Assembly: GCF_019925205.1 (NCBI RefSeq)
Contig: NC_083561.1
Span: 4,773,217 to 4,837,216, forward strand
DNA length: 64,000 nucleotides
Source of the DNA: Metopolophium dirhodum
Lineage: Eukaryota; Arthropoda; Insecta; Hemiptera; Aphididae
Direction of reading: 5' to 3'
Part shown: in pieces, positions 1-13,582 of the stretch
Numbering within the stretch: the first letter of the stretch is position 1
Layout of the letters: each line of letters starts with the position of its first letter
Program-made: the position numbers and the translations under genes
The notes under the pieces: generated by a model
What the model was told of the DNA's origin: nothing
What the model saw: the letters and a program-made list of their open reading frames with translations, nothing else
Database searches by the model: none

Positions 1-3000
1 ACTATCTACAATGTTTAACCATAAAAAAAAAAAAACATTATTTAATATATTTTATAAGCTATTTTATAATATTCATTAAGTAGAAATTGTATCATTTACT
101 TTTTAACTTAAGTATTAAATTATTAACTTAATAATTTATTTAGCCGTTGGGTATTTCTAATTTTAATTAATGTAAGCTTTCACGTTACTTAATTATTTAA
201 TGAAAATTATATTTTGTCGTACAAAATTCTTTAAAACTTTTAAAGTCGTGCGTCTTTGAAAAATATGATATTATATGAGGGTAAGTTAGAGTGACGAAAA
301 AAATTAAATTACTATTGGGTATATTCAATACCCATATTTGTGTAGTTCAGTGTACGATACAATTCTTGAAGAATAAACCAAATTTTATGTTTTATTCGAT
401 AAAATATTCCAGTCATGACTCGTATGACTCGTAAACTTTTCAATTTTTCGAAAAAAATCCCTTGAGTCTTAAACATTTTTCTATACAGTAATTTGTTTCA
501 CGTAATTCAATTTATACATTATTTATTACATTGGTGTGCAATATTTAGGATTATAACAAAATAAACAGCCGAAAAGTCCCCATTAAAAAAGTGTTCGACA
601 AATTACTAAATTTCGTATTTTTAAAACGTACAAAGTCAATCTATAATGGTCCCTTATAAAACATTTTACAAAATAAATTTTATACTACGCATAATATATT
701 GATTTATCAACAAATCATGCCATAATGTTTTATACATCTTTTATTAGTAAATCATTGTGGTGTTTTTTTTTTAATTTTAACCTTACTAAAATTGTTCATA
801 TTTGTACCAATAGTTTGATTAATAGTTTATTACATCAAAGATTATTATCCAAAGTTGTATATACATAATACATGCGTAAAACACGTATATAATGTATTAT
901 TGGTATAATGTAATAATAAAAATCAAATATTTTACAAAATGTAATCTCTTTTTATTTTTTATTTTTTTTATGATGTGAAATACCCATACAACTTAAACAG
1001 TGCGTTTAATATAATATAAATATATACATCATGCACCCATGGGGATACAGCGACGAGGGGGCAGGAACACTATATTTTATGGAATTTATATTATACATAT
1101 TATAATACATATTTTATTTTGTTTTTTATTTAAACTAGTTATATTTTTTTTTTGATCTGATAATTATCGATGGCTGGGTGATTAATATCTGATGGACGAT
1201 GGTATACTATTTATATTTAATGAAGTTGGTTTCTAATTTGTGACACTTACAATGTTTAGTTGTTATTTTTTCAGCTTATAACTCACTTACAGTTTTTGGT
1301 CAGATTTAATTTAAGTGCATTGTTTTGCTTATTTTAGAAAATGAATTACCTATGTTTATATTTGATTATACATCCGGTACCATTGCTTGCCTGAACTGTT
1401 GTGGAATGTGCAGCCGTGCAGCTATACTGTAATGTAATTAACTTTATACAACATACACTTTGATTATTTGAATATGCATATTTTTGTTTCGGGACATGTT
1501 TAGGGTTTATAGGGACACGTTTTTGAAAACAGGACTATCTATATAAATGAATTGGTACAATTCTGATTCTTTTAGAATAAAACAGCGTACGGTTTCGTTG
1601 GTAGTTTCTATGATAATATATGTGGTGAATATACGTATTCAGCTGACTCATCACTCTTCTCGTCCTGTAATAATTCTAAAATCGTATAGGTAGGTATGTC
1701 GCGTGTGCTTAAATATTTTGAATTTTGATGATACCTATATTATTAATATTATCTTAATGGACATTGTTATGGTATATTGGTATTCATAATTCATACATCA
1801 ATAAACCATAATGATATTTTAAATGGCTTAATCTCTCTGCTGCGTATTCTGTACTCTTAATAAATGAACCGGACCAGTTTCTATCGGCGTCCTCTACCCG
1901 GGCGTTGCCAGAATGAACGCACAATATTATCATTCGTTATAATCCTTCCAAATTATGATGTTGTTGACTATAAATACGACCGCGGTGATAAAACCATAAT
2001 ATACAATGCAGCCGAGTTCCGACGAACAACGGCGAAGAGAAAACACAAATCCAATAGATCGAATGGTTGGTATATAACGTACAGAAATCGATTATTCACG
2101 GAATATTACGACGGACACCGTGCATATATAGGTATAACATTATGTGCGATCGATATTTTATAATAGTATTTTGTACATTATTATGTTGTTATAATAATAA
2201 TATCATTATGTACGCGTTCGCGCGAGAGTTTTTCGCGGGTCTTCGAAAAAAAGCATTATATGGGTATATATGGGTCCTGTATATAGACACTGCTATATTG
2301 CCACTGTTTTGATTTCGCTTTTATTATTTTGTCTGTCACCGACATCCGTGTATATATATATATATTACACACGCAGCCCGGTATACTTTCACCCTCCTCC
2401 CAACGAATGCAACACACACCCCTCACGACTCGTCTGCACACCGTACGCATAATATTACACACAAACCTAAACACGAACCGTGACGTTTTAATGATTTTCT
2501 TCCGAGCGATGTTGACGTATATTATCATCATTATTAAAATGTATTCCGCGCGCGAGCATGCCCCATATGGGTATACCCACATCAACTGTATTAAACTAAT
2601 ATTGCGCTAATCGTTCGATTCATCCGCCGGTGTTTCAGCTCGGGGATAACTGTACGATATACTGGGCGGTGGCAACACAAACTTTACACATCAAATATGT
2701 ATCACACAAAACACAGTATATGTTAACACACTATGTTGATGTACCTATCGCCGATTTGCCGACACGCATATCGTATACAGATAATATTATTATGATTCTC
2801 ACTGTCGGCACAATAAGGCCATAGCTCAACAAAAAAATGTTCGGGAAATCAATAAGAAAGTTTCAAATAAAATTACTTAATTTTTTCATCGAACAAACAA
2901 TAACGTTAAAGGCACATAAATATTTATAGTTTCGTTGTGATTATAATCGAGTGATTTCAAAAAAACGCTTAAATTGCAATATAAAATAAAAGCATAGGTA

Positions 3001-4420
3001 ATATAATATTTACTATTTAGTTTATAAAGTAAACAACTTCAGTCTCGAATGTTTGATTATTTTTAACAATATTAACAACGAACATACATACAACACATAC
3101 ATACATATTATAGACATTTGTACATCAAATAATTATTATTAAAAAATAAAATTATAATAATAATATAACTTTTTGTATTAAAATAAAAAATAATTAACAC
3201 CCACTCTGTCTCTTATTTTCCTTATTTTTCCTTAATTCATCAATATTTTCTACTGTGGTTGAGTACCTATTAATCATCATAGATACTAGAGTTGAGAATT
3301 ATTATTTTTACTTGTAGTAGTCTATTAAAAAATATTTTAACAACGTATACATTTTCAATAATACATACCTAATATTAATACTTGTGTTGGCAAAATACAA
3401 CTTTTACTATGTACAATGAACTATCAAGTACTTACTTGGTTTCCTTTATGTTAGCTCTCTTAGGGGATTGAATAGATATTTTTGTATCACACAAACTTAA
3501 AAGTTTTTTTAACTCTACCACAAGGGTCATTATAGTTATTATAATAATACAAAAATATACACGATTTAAATACTATGAATTAAAATAATAGTGTATGACT
3601 AGAGTAAAAATGCGTGTAATACATTAATGATAACAATATTTTAATATCACTATTGTTATGACGTATGTTATTATCTCAATATGCGGCGTAGTAGCTCTGA
3701 ATGTTTCATTGTTTTAAGTTGCAAAAGCGCCTTATTGTTTTGCCTTATGTACTTGTTTCAGTAAACGAGCCACATTTTGTTTTACGGCCAAATTGTACTA
3801 AGGAATGAATTTAACATTTACGTTCAATGCAATAAAGATTTTCAGAAAATATTATTTTTATTGAAATAAGGAGGTAGATGGAGCCACTGCCAAAAAAAAG
3901 AGTAAAACTCACGAATTCATAGACACCATAAACACAAAAATCATGAATTTTGAGTTTTGGCCTTATTGACAGTGCGATATGGTATATTGTTTCTATGAAA
4001 TAATACAAAAATATACTACGTACCTATATTATGTTATATTATTACTGTACGCGTGTCTATCAAAATATGAAGGATAATAGACCGAGCTCACTCCTATTTT
4101 TCCTTTAATAACGTCAATATTTCAAATTCTGATTTCTAGAATTAAAAGTTTGCCTAAGTATTATTATGATGAAAATCCAGTAGTTATAACTGCTATTCCT
4201 CACGACACATCTCCACTGGGATGAAGCCCCTCCTATCTTATTCTACCAGATAAGAGTATTGTTGTGTTTTTGTAACAAATGGTTTATATCAAAAATTATG
4301 TTTGAAAAAAGTATACTTAAGTCTTAAGGATAATAATTTTATATGCTTAGTTTTATACCATTTAATAAGTGACCTACGGCGCAGCGTAATTATTATTAAT
4401 AAATACCTATCCAAATCGAA
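1..4420. other. Upstream intergenic DNA without a recognisable gene
   Basis: AT-rich sequence with frequent homopolymers and TAATATTA words. The stretch at 1860-2640 is richer in G+C and carries several short overlapping frames on both strands (60-110 codons). None has a codon pattern, motif or splice context that I can support as a gene. I see nothing else here. Confidence 0.5.
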
Positions 4421-4880
4421 ATTCCAACGAGTAGTTTTTGAGTCATATAGCTTTGTGTACTAAGGATGATAGTTTTATCGTCCATGATAATTGATAATAA
4501 GGTTAGAAGATATGTGGGCTATAATTAATTTAAATTAATATAATTATTACTACCTAGTTTAATATTAAACTATAAACATTTTTTAATTTGTGAAAATTGT
4601 CTGAGAATAATAAAATAAGTAATTACTAGATTAGCTATTCACAACCTTTTTTTACTCAACGCCGGTTAGGTTAGGTTGAGTTGAATCATTCTTGTAAAAC
4701 CATTTATAAAAACTATTATCCTAAAAATAATTTAATTTAAATTGTATGAGTATACATTTTAATAACTCAGAAACTCTTTGGTTAGATTACATCAACATTT
4801 TCAAACAATTCATCTGCTTAAAAAAATTACCGTGAAAAGGGTTGTTAAAGTATTTAAAAATATGGTCTTAACTATAGGTA
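4421..4880 (+). repeat. Dispersed repeat, copy 1 (second copy at 26178-26510)
   Basis: The two copies share several spaced blocks in the same order: ACGAGTA.TTTTTGAGT, AAGGAT.ATAGTT, TTATAAACATTTT, AAAACTATT and AATAACTCAGAAACT. Homology is imperfect, so this is an old interspersed element. No coding sequence is visible. The class is unknown. Confidence 0.5.
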
Positions 4881-5944
4881 CTTAAAATGTCCAATAATTC
4901 TCAGTTGGTTCATTATTAGGTAAATGTAAAAACGGCGGTGTATTTTATCGTCGGTGAATCACCCTGTATAGTAACTCCGCTTTAAACTTTGATATAAAGT
5001 TTGTGACGATAAATATGTACTGCTGGCGCATATATAATACCATTTCAAATTACCTTTTCGACAGATGATTTATGACATCAATACACTCGCGTTTTAATGC
5101 AACCCAAGTTTGACCATTTCGGAGGGGATGGGCATGGAATTAGCGAGTTTATTTTTCTTTTGATAAACGGATTCTGCAGATAATTTTACACAGTCACATG
5201 ATACAGACGAATGTACTGTAGTGTAGACCAATAAGATTTGTTTTTTCCATTTAATAAAAAATACTTTGCCACTATCCGTTTCTTAAACACAAATATATAC
5301 TCGGTATCACAAATCGTTGTTCTAGCGCTCATTTGCTAATAGACACCAATAATTACTATATTAAAATATACTATGGACCACGACAAATTTCTAAAATATT
5401 AATTATAATAATAATTACAATATACTTAACTGTTCATTTTATATAGAAACAAATGTTCGGAGAACGGCGTATTTTATCTCTACGTTTTCATTAAATTCCA
5501 TATAGGTAATGTTTTATTTAAAATGTACATTTGTTTTATTTAAACAACTCGTAATAATATTATAGCTTTGGAAGGTATTATACTATTATCTAACATATTT
5601 TTAAATATTATCATTTATCAGTGTAACTTTTAGTTTAGATTATCTTTTTTGTTTTATTTAAATCTTTGAATATATTTATCAACTTTACTGCTAACCTATG
5701 ACAGGTATTATATATGCAATGCATATATACCCGATGGTTTTCTGCAGATAATGCTTATAAACATTACGTTTCTGTGTATAAATGCAGTATCCATTTACAA
5801 TAATGAATGATATTTGAATATTTCGTGCTTTCAAAATAGGGAGTAGAGACATTGGTTTTTGGTTGAATTTATTTCAATCCTTATCAAATAATAATAAATA
5901 ATATAATATACGAGTAGGTATAATAAATACAATAATACACTGGG
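4881..5944. other. Intergenic DNA, nothing recognised
   Basis: AT-rich. It contains a GGTGAATCACCCTGTATA block at 4954, a phrase I associate with the ends of insect DNA transposons, but I could not find a partner end nearby. Confidence 0.35.
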
Positions 5945-5945
5945 G

Positions 5946-6228
5946 GACGAAGTGCCCGAGTGGACTAAGGCGTCGGTTGCGTCGTGCACCGTCTTCTGTT
6001 CGAACTCGGCCACGGGTGGCATTTTTCTTCGGGCAGTCACGGTGTCCGGAGAGAGAGGCCACCATCACCAACCCGGGCATGGCAGATACCTACGGGTGCC
6101 CACTTAAAAATTCTGCCAAAACAAACACACACGTGTTCAAAACCTACAGTACCCTCCCCCGCAGTTCCACAGGCTAATGACCTCGGTTGTCGAAGCCTCA
6201 ACCCAAAAAAATTATAATAATAATAATA
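5946..6228 (+). mobile_element. tRNA-derived SINE (Ser/Leu-type head)
   Basis: Positions 5946-6020 resemble a degraded type II tRNA (Ser or Leu). A box A-like GCCCGAGTGGACTAAGGCG is followed at the expected distance by a box B-like GTTCGAACTC, i.e. an internal RNA polymerase III promoter. A tRNA-unrelated body of about 180 bp follows and ends in an A-run and an (ATA)n tail near 6207-6228. A real tRNA gene would end at the acceptor stem. Here the 3' half does not pair with the 5' end and the unit continues as repeat body. Flanking duplications are not clear because both sides are TA-rich. Confidence 0.65.
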
Positions 6229-7589
6229 ATATACTATAATATACGTACATTAATAGACATTGAATTTTCTCACATAATTAAATATATTATAAGCTGGGGA
6301 TGGGCTATTCGCGAGAACACAACGAGACGGAAATTCCTTGAACGTGTAGGAATTTTAATGAATCATATAGAAATTGCGGAACAAATTATTGTTTACCCAT
6401 CATAAGGCTATATAATGTTGTATTTAATTTAATTAATCGAGTTTTTTACTAAATGTTTATTTTAAAAAGCACTTATATTGCTTAAAAATTAGGATTCAAT
6501 AAATTGTGATTTGTACTTTGTACTTTCGTAGTGATGTACCTGTATTGCCGGTCTCGATGCTATATATTTTGTAGAATCGATAAGTCCCACTACAGTTCTC
6601 TGAATTTTTTTTTATTACATTAATGCAAAAAAATTGATTAAATAGGTCTAGCATTTAGTCACTAAATAACAATATTTATTTTTTGCAACAATAATAACCA
6701 ATACATTATTTTGATCTGACAAATCATATAATATATTATGTAGGTATAGCTGTTAATAATAATACTATTAAATTGAATACAATTTATAAAACCAATAAGC
6801 CTTTTTTTATTTCTTTAATTAATGTTTTAAACACTCAAAATCTCACTTTTAAATAAACATGTATGACGTAAACGGAAGATATAGAAAGGTAATATAAATT
6901 ATTAAATGATGCAATACGGATTTATAAAAACGAGTTATATTATTCTTGGACGAATAGAAATCCTGTTAAAGATTTTAGAAACACATCATGGTCTAGGTAC
7001 TCTAGACCCTTGTTCATACTCAGATATTCTGGCTTTAACCAGCAAATAGAGAATGTAAATCGAGAGCTATATTTTACTAGGTGTATGTCATATTATGAAT
7101 ATTTTTTTGACGTTCTTTATAGTGTTACGATGACAATAAATAATAAACAAAACATTTGTGTGACTTTTTTTTCGATTTTATTTTAATACTTTCTTGATTC
7201 TTTCTAAAAACTATATAAAAATGTCTCATCAGTAATTGTGTAGTATATCCTTGCAATAAGGATACTTACTCTGAACAAAATTACTCTTTTATTCTGCTGA
7301 AAATATTAACTGTACTAAGTACTTGCCTAATGATGAATAATTATCCTGTACTATAACAGGATTTTATAATACCTACATTTACAAATTATTAAAATATATA
7401 AAATAATATAGTTATATATAATATGTAAAAATATACATAAATTAAAAGACGTATATGACTCTAATAAAAAAAAAAATTGGTAATTTTTTCAGTTTTTGAC
7501 ATTCTTGGGAATGGCCTTTCTTCCCTGACACGGGGACGAGAATATAGGTTTCCGAGAATTTCTGGCAGTATACTAACCCTATTATAGAC
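6229..7589. other. Intergenic DNA, nothing recognised
   Basis: AT-rich sequence with short homopolymers. I see no gene or identifiable repeat. Confidence 0.4.
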
Positions 7590-8156
7590 CAGTGCTTCTC
7601 AAACTGTGGACCATGGCGCCTTAAGTGGCCGTATATATAATAGGGAGAGGGCACACAATATTTTAAAATATTTGTTTTATGAAATTAATTTATAAAAAAA
7701 AAAAAATTCTATTATCAAAATCGAATAGTCAGAGATTTAATAAATAATACAACTATTGGTACATTGAAGAAGTTTATTTCACTTTAGGCAATCAACAATG
7801 ATAAACTTAATATACCATTTTAACTTTAATAATGTAAATCCATATTATACAACTGTTACAGTCGTTAAAAATGAAAAATGGTTGAAAGAAAATATAATAA
7901 TAATTTATCCACTTATTTCAAAATACGTTTTAAGATCTTTAAAAGGTATATCTATACCTACTATACCTACTATATATTTAATCTGCGTTTTTAATATTAT
8001 GGGTTCGACAATTTAATTTTGATGAGTATATATAATATTATGTAGTTAAGAAAAAAAATTCCCTATTATTTTAATGATTTTGATGGTATAAATATAATAG
8101 TCCTATTCCATAGGGGGGGGGGGGGTAATTTTACAAAAATAGTTTGATGAACACTG
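7590..8156. mobile_element. hAT-like non-autonomous element
   Basis: The left end CAGTGCTTCTCAAACT and the inverted right end (reading CAGTGTTCATCAAACT on the minus strand) match at most positions. CAGTG..TCTCAAACT is a familiar hAT-type terminus. The 567-bp interval has no long reading frame and contains a 13-base G-run at 8113-8125. An 8-bp target duplication is not clearly visible (left flank TTATAGAC, right flank GTATGTAT), so the element may be old or one end misplaced. Confidence 0.5.
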
Positions 8157-11100
8157 GTATGTATATAGATCACCCTATAGTCACCATACCACGCACATAT
8201 TATATACTATCATATATATATATACATTATACACTAAATAGATTTTATATGTATAACAGTATTATAGTACTAATGAACACTTCTAAAGCGTAGATCGTTC
8301 TGTACATATTATACAATCAATTAGAGAAATAGCTTAAGTACCTGCCTACATAGTAATAAGTAGAAATAATAGTTAATATTGCGTTGTATATTCTATTCCA
8401 CGATATTTATCCCTGTAATAACCGACTTCGGTGCAATTAATGTTTTGAGTGTGAGACGTAATGTGTATGTGTAATGTTCATATTATGTATTTTGATCTAA
8501 AAGTATTGACGTTTGAACTTATAATGTTATATGGCACAATACGGATTATATTCCATGCATTATTCTATACTATAAAATGATTGATCGTAATATGGTTAGG
8601 TCTCGGGGTAAAGTTACATCACATTGATTTGATCTTTTTTTATTATTATTATTGAGAACAAATTAAACACAACTTTCAAGTTCAACTGAAGTGATTTTTG
8701 TTTACTACGGGACCTTTATTAGAATTTATTGGCTCATGAAAAATGCAATAATTTAAGGGCTGTTTTTTCAGAATAGGTTTTATTGTTCAATTTTTTTTTT
8801 TGCATTAACTACAAACATTTATCAATACAAAATATTTATGACGTTTTAATTTAAACAACTGTTTTCTTTTTACTTATATTTTAAAATCATATTCAAATTT
8901 ATTTTTAATTAATTAATAACAAAGTGCATCATTTCAAAATTATTGTTTTTCTATGGATTTATATTTACTGTCGGATAATTAAATGATAATAAAACCAATT
9001 TAAAATTTAAATTGATATTTTAAATGTTACGATACTAAGTTCAATTTATATACGAGAATCTATTTTTATTCATCTTTAGAAAAAGCCACAGCAACAATCG
9101 GCTAAGGAATATAATTTGTATACATAACCTTAATCTTAATTAGGCATAACGGTTATTAATCATAATGTACCTCCTTTTATATGTATCTTTTCTTATTTCT
9201 ATTTTTTAATTTGATTCTGATCTACATAAATATCATACCATAATTTATTGATTTCACGTTCCATATTTTATTAATCAATGTTACTAAATAGTTGAATGTA
9301 TTTGTCTTTGTGTTGCTTTATTTTTTTAAGAATAAAATGGTATAAAATTATTTCAAAATGAGTTTTGGAAGGTCGGCTTAGGTGCTAATAAATAATGAAA
9401 AATTCATAACGATTCATAAAGTTGGAAAAAAAATTTGTTTGAACGTATCGTATTTTAATTTCATCTACATTTTACCGGGATACGTTAAACATTATACATA
9501 TTTATAATGCCATAGATGTAAGTTGTTGTAACATTAATGATGTTAAGTAAATTATTTCATATATTAGGTACACATTAGATTAGGTATTCAGAAAACAAGC
9601 TTATTATTTTATGGTTGGTAAAGTGACGTAATAGAAACTCCGTAGCTCCACTACAAAATTTAGTGAATGTATTCAATAAATCATCCTGTGAGTATATGAA
9701 TATGATATGTATAGTAATTAAATGTCGAGTACTTGAGTATTCGTAAGACTAAAAAGTTTGGAACGACGCCGTCGTATTTCTCTTCTCTCTTTGACAGTCT
9801 TTTGGTGTGCTATTCTTGCCTATATTACATATTTTGTTGATTCTGGCAAAACCACAAGTAGCACATATTATGTAATTAACAAAGTCCTACCTTCAGGGCC
9901 ACCCTGAATAAAGTAACAGTCGAGTCACAAGTGCATACATAGCCATTTTCAAAAACCACTCGTTGTTTTCTACAAATCATAGTCCGCTCAAAATAGATTA
10001 TAATTATCACTGCAAATTCGCATACCTCGTCGAAAATAATATAATATTATGGGTGTGACGCATGTGTATAGGTACTTAATAGGTGAGTGACGTTTATTAT
10101 AGCTGTGATAAGCTGTAAAATAATGTTCGTACAAACATAATCAATAACACTAATTATAGTGATAAAATAGCAAAAGCAAAAGCATTAAGATATAAAATCG
10201 ATAAAAATCGAGAGATATCTTGCATTCACAGTGACAATAGAATCATAAAAATGTAATTTTAACACACACGCAGAGGTACTACAGGTGTTATATTATTATT
10301 ATTATTATTATGTACCCATATACAGCGTGCACGGGAGCTTAAACGTCAATGCGTTACGTTGCAGACCGCGGGCCATGTGCATATTACTGTAGTACAGTAA
10401 GTTGGCATTGATAAGCAATGCGTTGCCGTGCGATTGGAAGCAATAACCGTCGGAACCGGAATAAACAAAAATAATGTTATAGGTACTTTGTACGTTTGAT
10501 CAGTAATTATTGCGTTCATTAACAAATATTTAATTTAGAAATCCCGTTGCAACGTGCCGAAGAATTGGTACGAACCTCATACCACGTCGTCCCGAATACG
10601 ACGTATACGATACGATAATATAATAATATAGTTTTTATAGTTATTATTATTTTATGATTTTTTAAAATATTAACTGTAAAATAACCAATACGGTTAAAAA
10701 TAATATGTACACACGTCTCCAGACATTTCAATGACCAAGGTCACGAGAATAAACTATAACCTATATTATTTATTATACTAATAACGACAGAATATGATAT
10801 TATTGACTTTGTGAAATGATTATTTGCAATTGGGAGTAGTAAAAGTTTTAATAATTCACCATACGACAGTAATAATATTACCATCGTAATTCGTGACTAT
10901 ATATTATATTTGTCATAGTAATATATTATACTAATATTATATTCCATTCGAACTAGGTAATATAATATTATGTGTCCTATCAGCGTAACGACGACGCTCT
11001 ACGCGTGTAACGACGACGCTTAAATAATAAATATATTTAAAGGATAATAAAATATAATAATAATAATCGGTGTGATACGGACGCGGACGTAAGGCCGTGA

Positions 11101-11340
11101 TGATTTTGGGCAGTCGGAATGCAAACGGAGGTATAATATAAAATAGGATGTACAAAATGAGTTTCACATTGGAAAATTATAGATGGACATGAGTGTGTGT
11201 GTGTGTGTGTTATAGCCGACGATTTTTGTCTTTAAAAAAAAAAAAAAAAACACTATTCTCCTGCTGCCGGGAGGACGAAGGGGAGGGGGGCCACGTCCTA
11301 GGGAAAGTCTTCTTGGCGCGCACTTGGCACGGCGCAGGTC
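8157..11340. other. Upstream intergenic DNA, possible distal regulatory region
   Basis: Mostly AT-rich. G+C and CpG content rise in 10300-10600 and 10980-11170, within about 1 kb of the candidate promoter. A (GT)n run is at 11192-11210 and a poly-A of about 17 at 11234. I see no coding exon that joins in phase to the downstream gene. Confidence 0.4.
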
Positions 11341-11672
11341 ATCAACTATAACGGCACCTTCTCCGGTATATAGCTCTTCTAAGTTTAAACTACTCTTTTA
11401 GTCAATTGCCGAAGCTCAGTACGCGCATTTAAGAGTTGACTGAATAGTCGGAGAGTAGTACAACTGCTGCCAGTGTGTTCGGTTTGCTGATTCGCGTGCG
11501 TTTACCATCAAATATTCCGTGCGTGCGTGCCTTTACATATAGAGTGTTGCGAGTTATAATTTTTTTTTTACACCGATTCGCGACTACTGTTCGGATCGTA
11601 AGCCGAAAATCAATTCCGTGGTGCGGAAATTACTGACGCCTAGAAGACGTTTTCATTAACAACATTTCAAAG
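11341..11672 (+). promoter_or_regulatory. Candidate core promoter and untranslated first exon
   Basis: This stretch is richer in G+C than its surroundings. It contains a TATATAG-like box near 11367, an initiator-like TCAGT at 11416 and a CCAGTG at about 11470. It ends in a strong splice donor (TTTCAAAG|GTTAGT, exon end 11672). No good ATG frame is present. Splicing from 11672 to the acceptor just before ATG 12976 would give a non-coding first exon and a 1303-bp intron. The transcription start is not determined. Transcript 5' ends would settle it. Confidence 0.35.
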
Positions 11673-12889
11673 GTTAGTGTTTTGTTTTTTTTTTTTTTTT
11701 TTTTCCAATACGATAAATATGAAATAAATATATATATTTTAAACTCGTACACGTTGATCAACAACAATAATAGCCACCACAAACAGATATTAATATATTT
11801 TACTGCGGAAGATCGTGTGGAATAATCGAAACTCCAAAGTCAGCGGTTCGAGAAATGACAAAAATAAAATTAAAATAATGATATATTTTTAATTTGGCGT
11901 GTAGACTCGGACTGAGATTACCCTAAATATTTTAGGATGTATACGAGCCAGGATGAGAAATATAATAAACGACCCTTGGATACTACCACGATCTCCATTA
12001 GTGTCCCTAATGAGATCAGCGATGTCAAGTCGCCTCCTTCTCGCAATCTATCGGTGAGAATATTATTACTTCTTGTATGACTTCCTCCACCCGTGGGTTC
12101 TGGGATCGCACAAATCGCAAACGCTTTTCCAGGTTGTCGTCGTACGAGCGGGCAAACCGAAGGCGCTTGTTTTTAGCTTGGTGTTTTTTTTTTTATTTTT
12201 TTTTTTTACGCCAACCTCAGTATATCTAATATACCTATGTTTGTTATACATTATATGGTATAATGTAAATCAAATAATAGTTGGCGAAAAAAAAGAAAAA
12301 AACGCATAAATAGACGTAGTAGCGTAGTAAATACATATATATTATATATTAAATACGTACATATTATATAGCAATAGGGTACGCGCAATGTGGTGGTTCT
12401 GTGACGGGTTTGTTCGCGGCGTTCTGGGAACGCACCAAGGTTCAAGGTGAATTATTTATACCATTAATAATAATATTGTTATATAATGATTAGAATATTA
12501 TACACTTGAACCAGTTTCGGGTCGATGTCGTGGACGCGAGTAGGTCAGCGACATACCTCGACCACGTTTCCGGGTGACGGCTTAACGAAATGCCGACCAA
12601 AAAAAAAAAAAAACCGTTAAACTAGAAATACCGAGATCCTCTTCTCGAAACACATACACGAGACATGTCTTTGAAATGCACAACGTTCGTATATACCTCG
12701 GACACCGTGGTCGTAACCACGAGAACACGGTTTTTTTTTTCAAGGTCTCGGCTCTCTACCTAGGTACTTTAGAAAAATATACCTGATTCGGTCGCGGTGC
12801 CCCCCGAGCCCCAAACTCGGTTTTGGGGACGAGGCCACTCCGAACTACCGGCGTGTACATATAATAATAGTATTATAGCGTAGATCATC

Positions 12890-12920
<31 letters not shown>

Positions 12921-12975
12921 ATATATATATATGAAACGACATAGCGTGTTTATTTGTGCCGCGATGGTGTTTCAG
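11673..12975 (+). other. Intron 0 (candidate 5'UTR intron)
   Basis: Bounded by donor GTTAGT and acceptor TTTCAG. It contains several poly-A/poly-T runs, a (GT)n microsatellite at 12890-12913, and short frames on both strands with no recognisable product. Confidence 0.4.
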
Positions 12976-13347
12976 ATGATAAAATGGGTGCTGATCGTGA
13001 GCTTGGGATGCTGCGCGCTGATGTACAGCGCCAGCTCGTCACCCATCGTTAGCAGCTCGACGTCCGAACCGGAAAAGGAAAATCACCATGCGAACGCGGC
13101 CGCCTCAGAGACGGCAGACAAGCTGGTAGCCACGTCGCCGGACAGTGGCCGGCAGTCGGCCGAGACAGCCGCCGTGCAACCGGCCCCCGTTTCCGAATCG
13201 GTTCCGGTGGCTCTGCCGTCCGCGCCGGCCGCCGTCGCGCCGGAAGCGTCCACAGACGAGGACGACGATGACGACGACGACGACGACGATGTGGTCGACT
13301 TGGACATCACCGGCGACGACGACGACGACGATGACGAGGAAGAGGAA

Positions 13348-13379
<32 letters not shown>

Positions 13380-13582
13380 CGAGGAAGAAGAAGATGTCGT
13401 GCCACAACCGGCCAGCGCAAACGCCGCCAATGGCGCCGCCGATCAGTCGGCAGCAGCTTCCGGATCGACTTCCGGTTCCACAGCGGCCCCAGCCGCGAGT
13501 TCCGGTGGCGACGACGACGACGACGATGACGAAGACGAAGACGACGATTACTTCGACCGATTCTTCGAAGACATCCTCGGAG
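12976..13582 (+). CDS. Coding exon 1: signal peptide and first acidic tracts
   Basis: Residues 1-202 plus the first base of codon 203. I chose ATG 12976 because it directly follows a good acceptor (gtgtttcag|ATG) and opens with Met-Ile-Lys and then a hydrophobic core, a typical signal peptide with cleavage likely near residues 18-22. An in-frame upstream ATG at 12931 would add 15 residues if transcription reads through the acceptor. After a Ser/Ala/Pro-rich stretch come 10 Asp (96-105), 7 Asp, 4 Glu, 11 Asp and 4 Glu up to residue 140. A second Ser/Ala/Gly-rich spacer follows, then another acidic run (179-191). The exon ends YFDRFFEDILG at donor AG|GTCAGT. The reverse strand and other frames read as Ser-, Arg- or Thr-rich shadows of the GAC/GAT repeats. 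Confidence 0.85.

Noticed and set aside
1864..2610. Cluster of overlapping frames of 60-110 codons in a G+C-richer patch
   Set aside because: Frames exist on both strands with no motif, splice logic or start context. No product is recognisable.
5946..6020. A functional tRNA-Ser or tRNA-Leu gene
   Set aside because: Box A and B are present, but the acceptor stem does not pair convincingly and the sequence continues into a repeat body and AT-repeat tail, so a SINE fits better.
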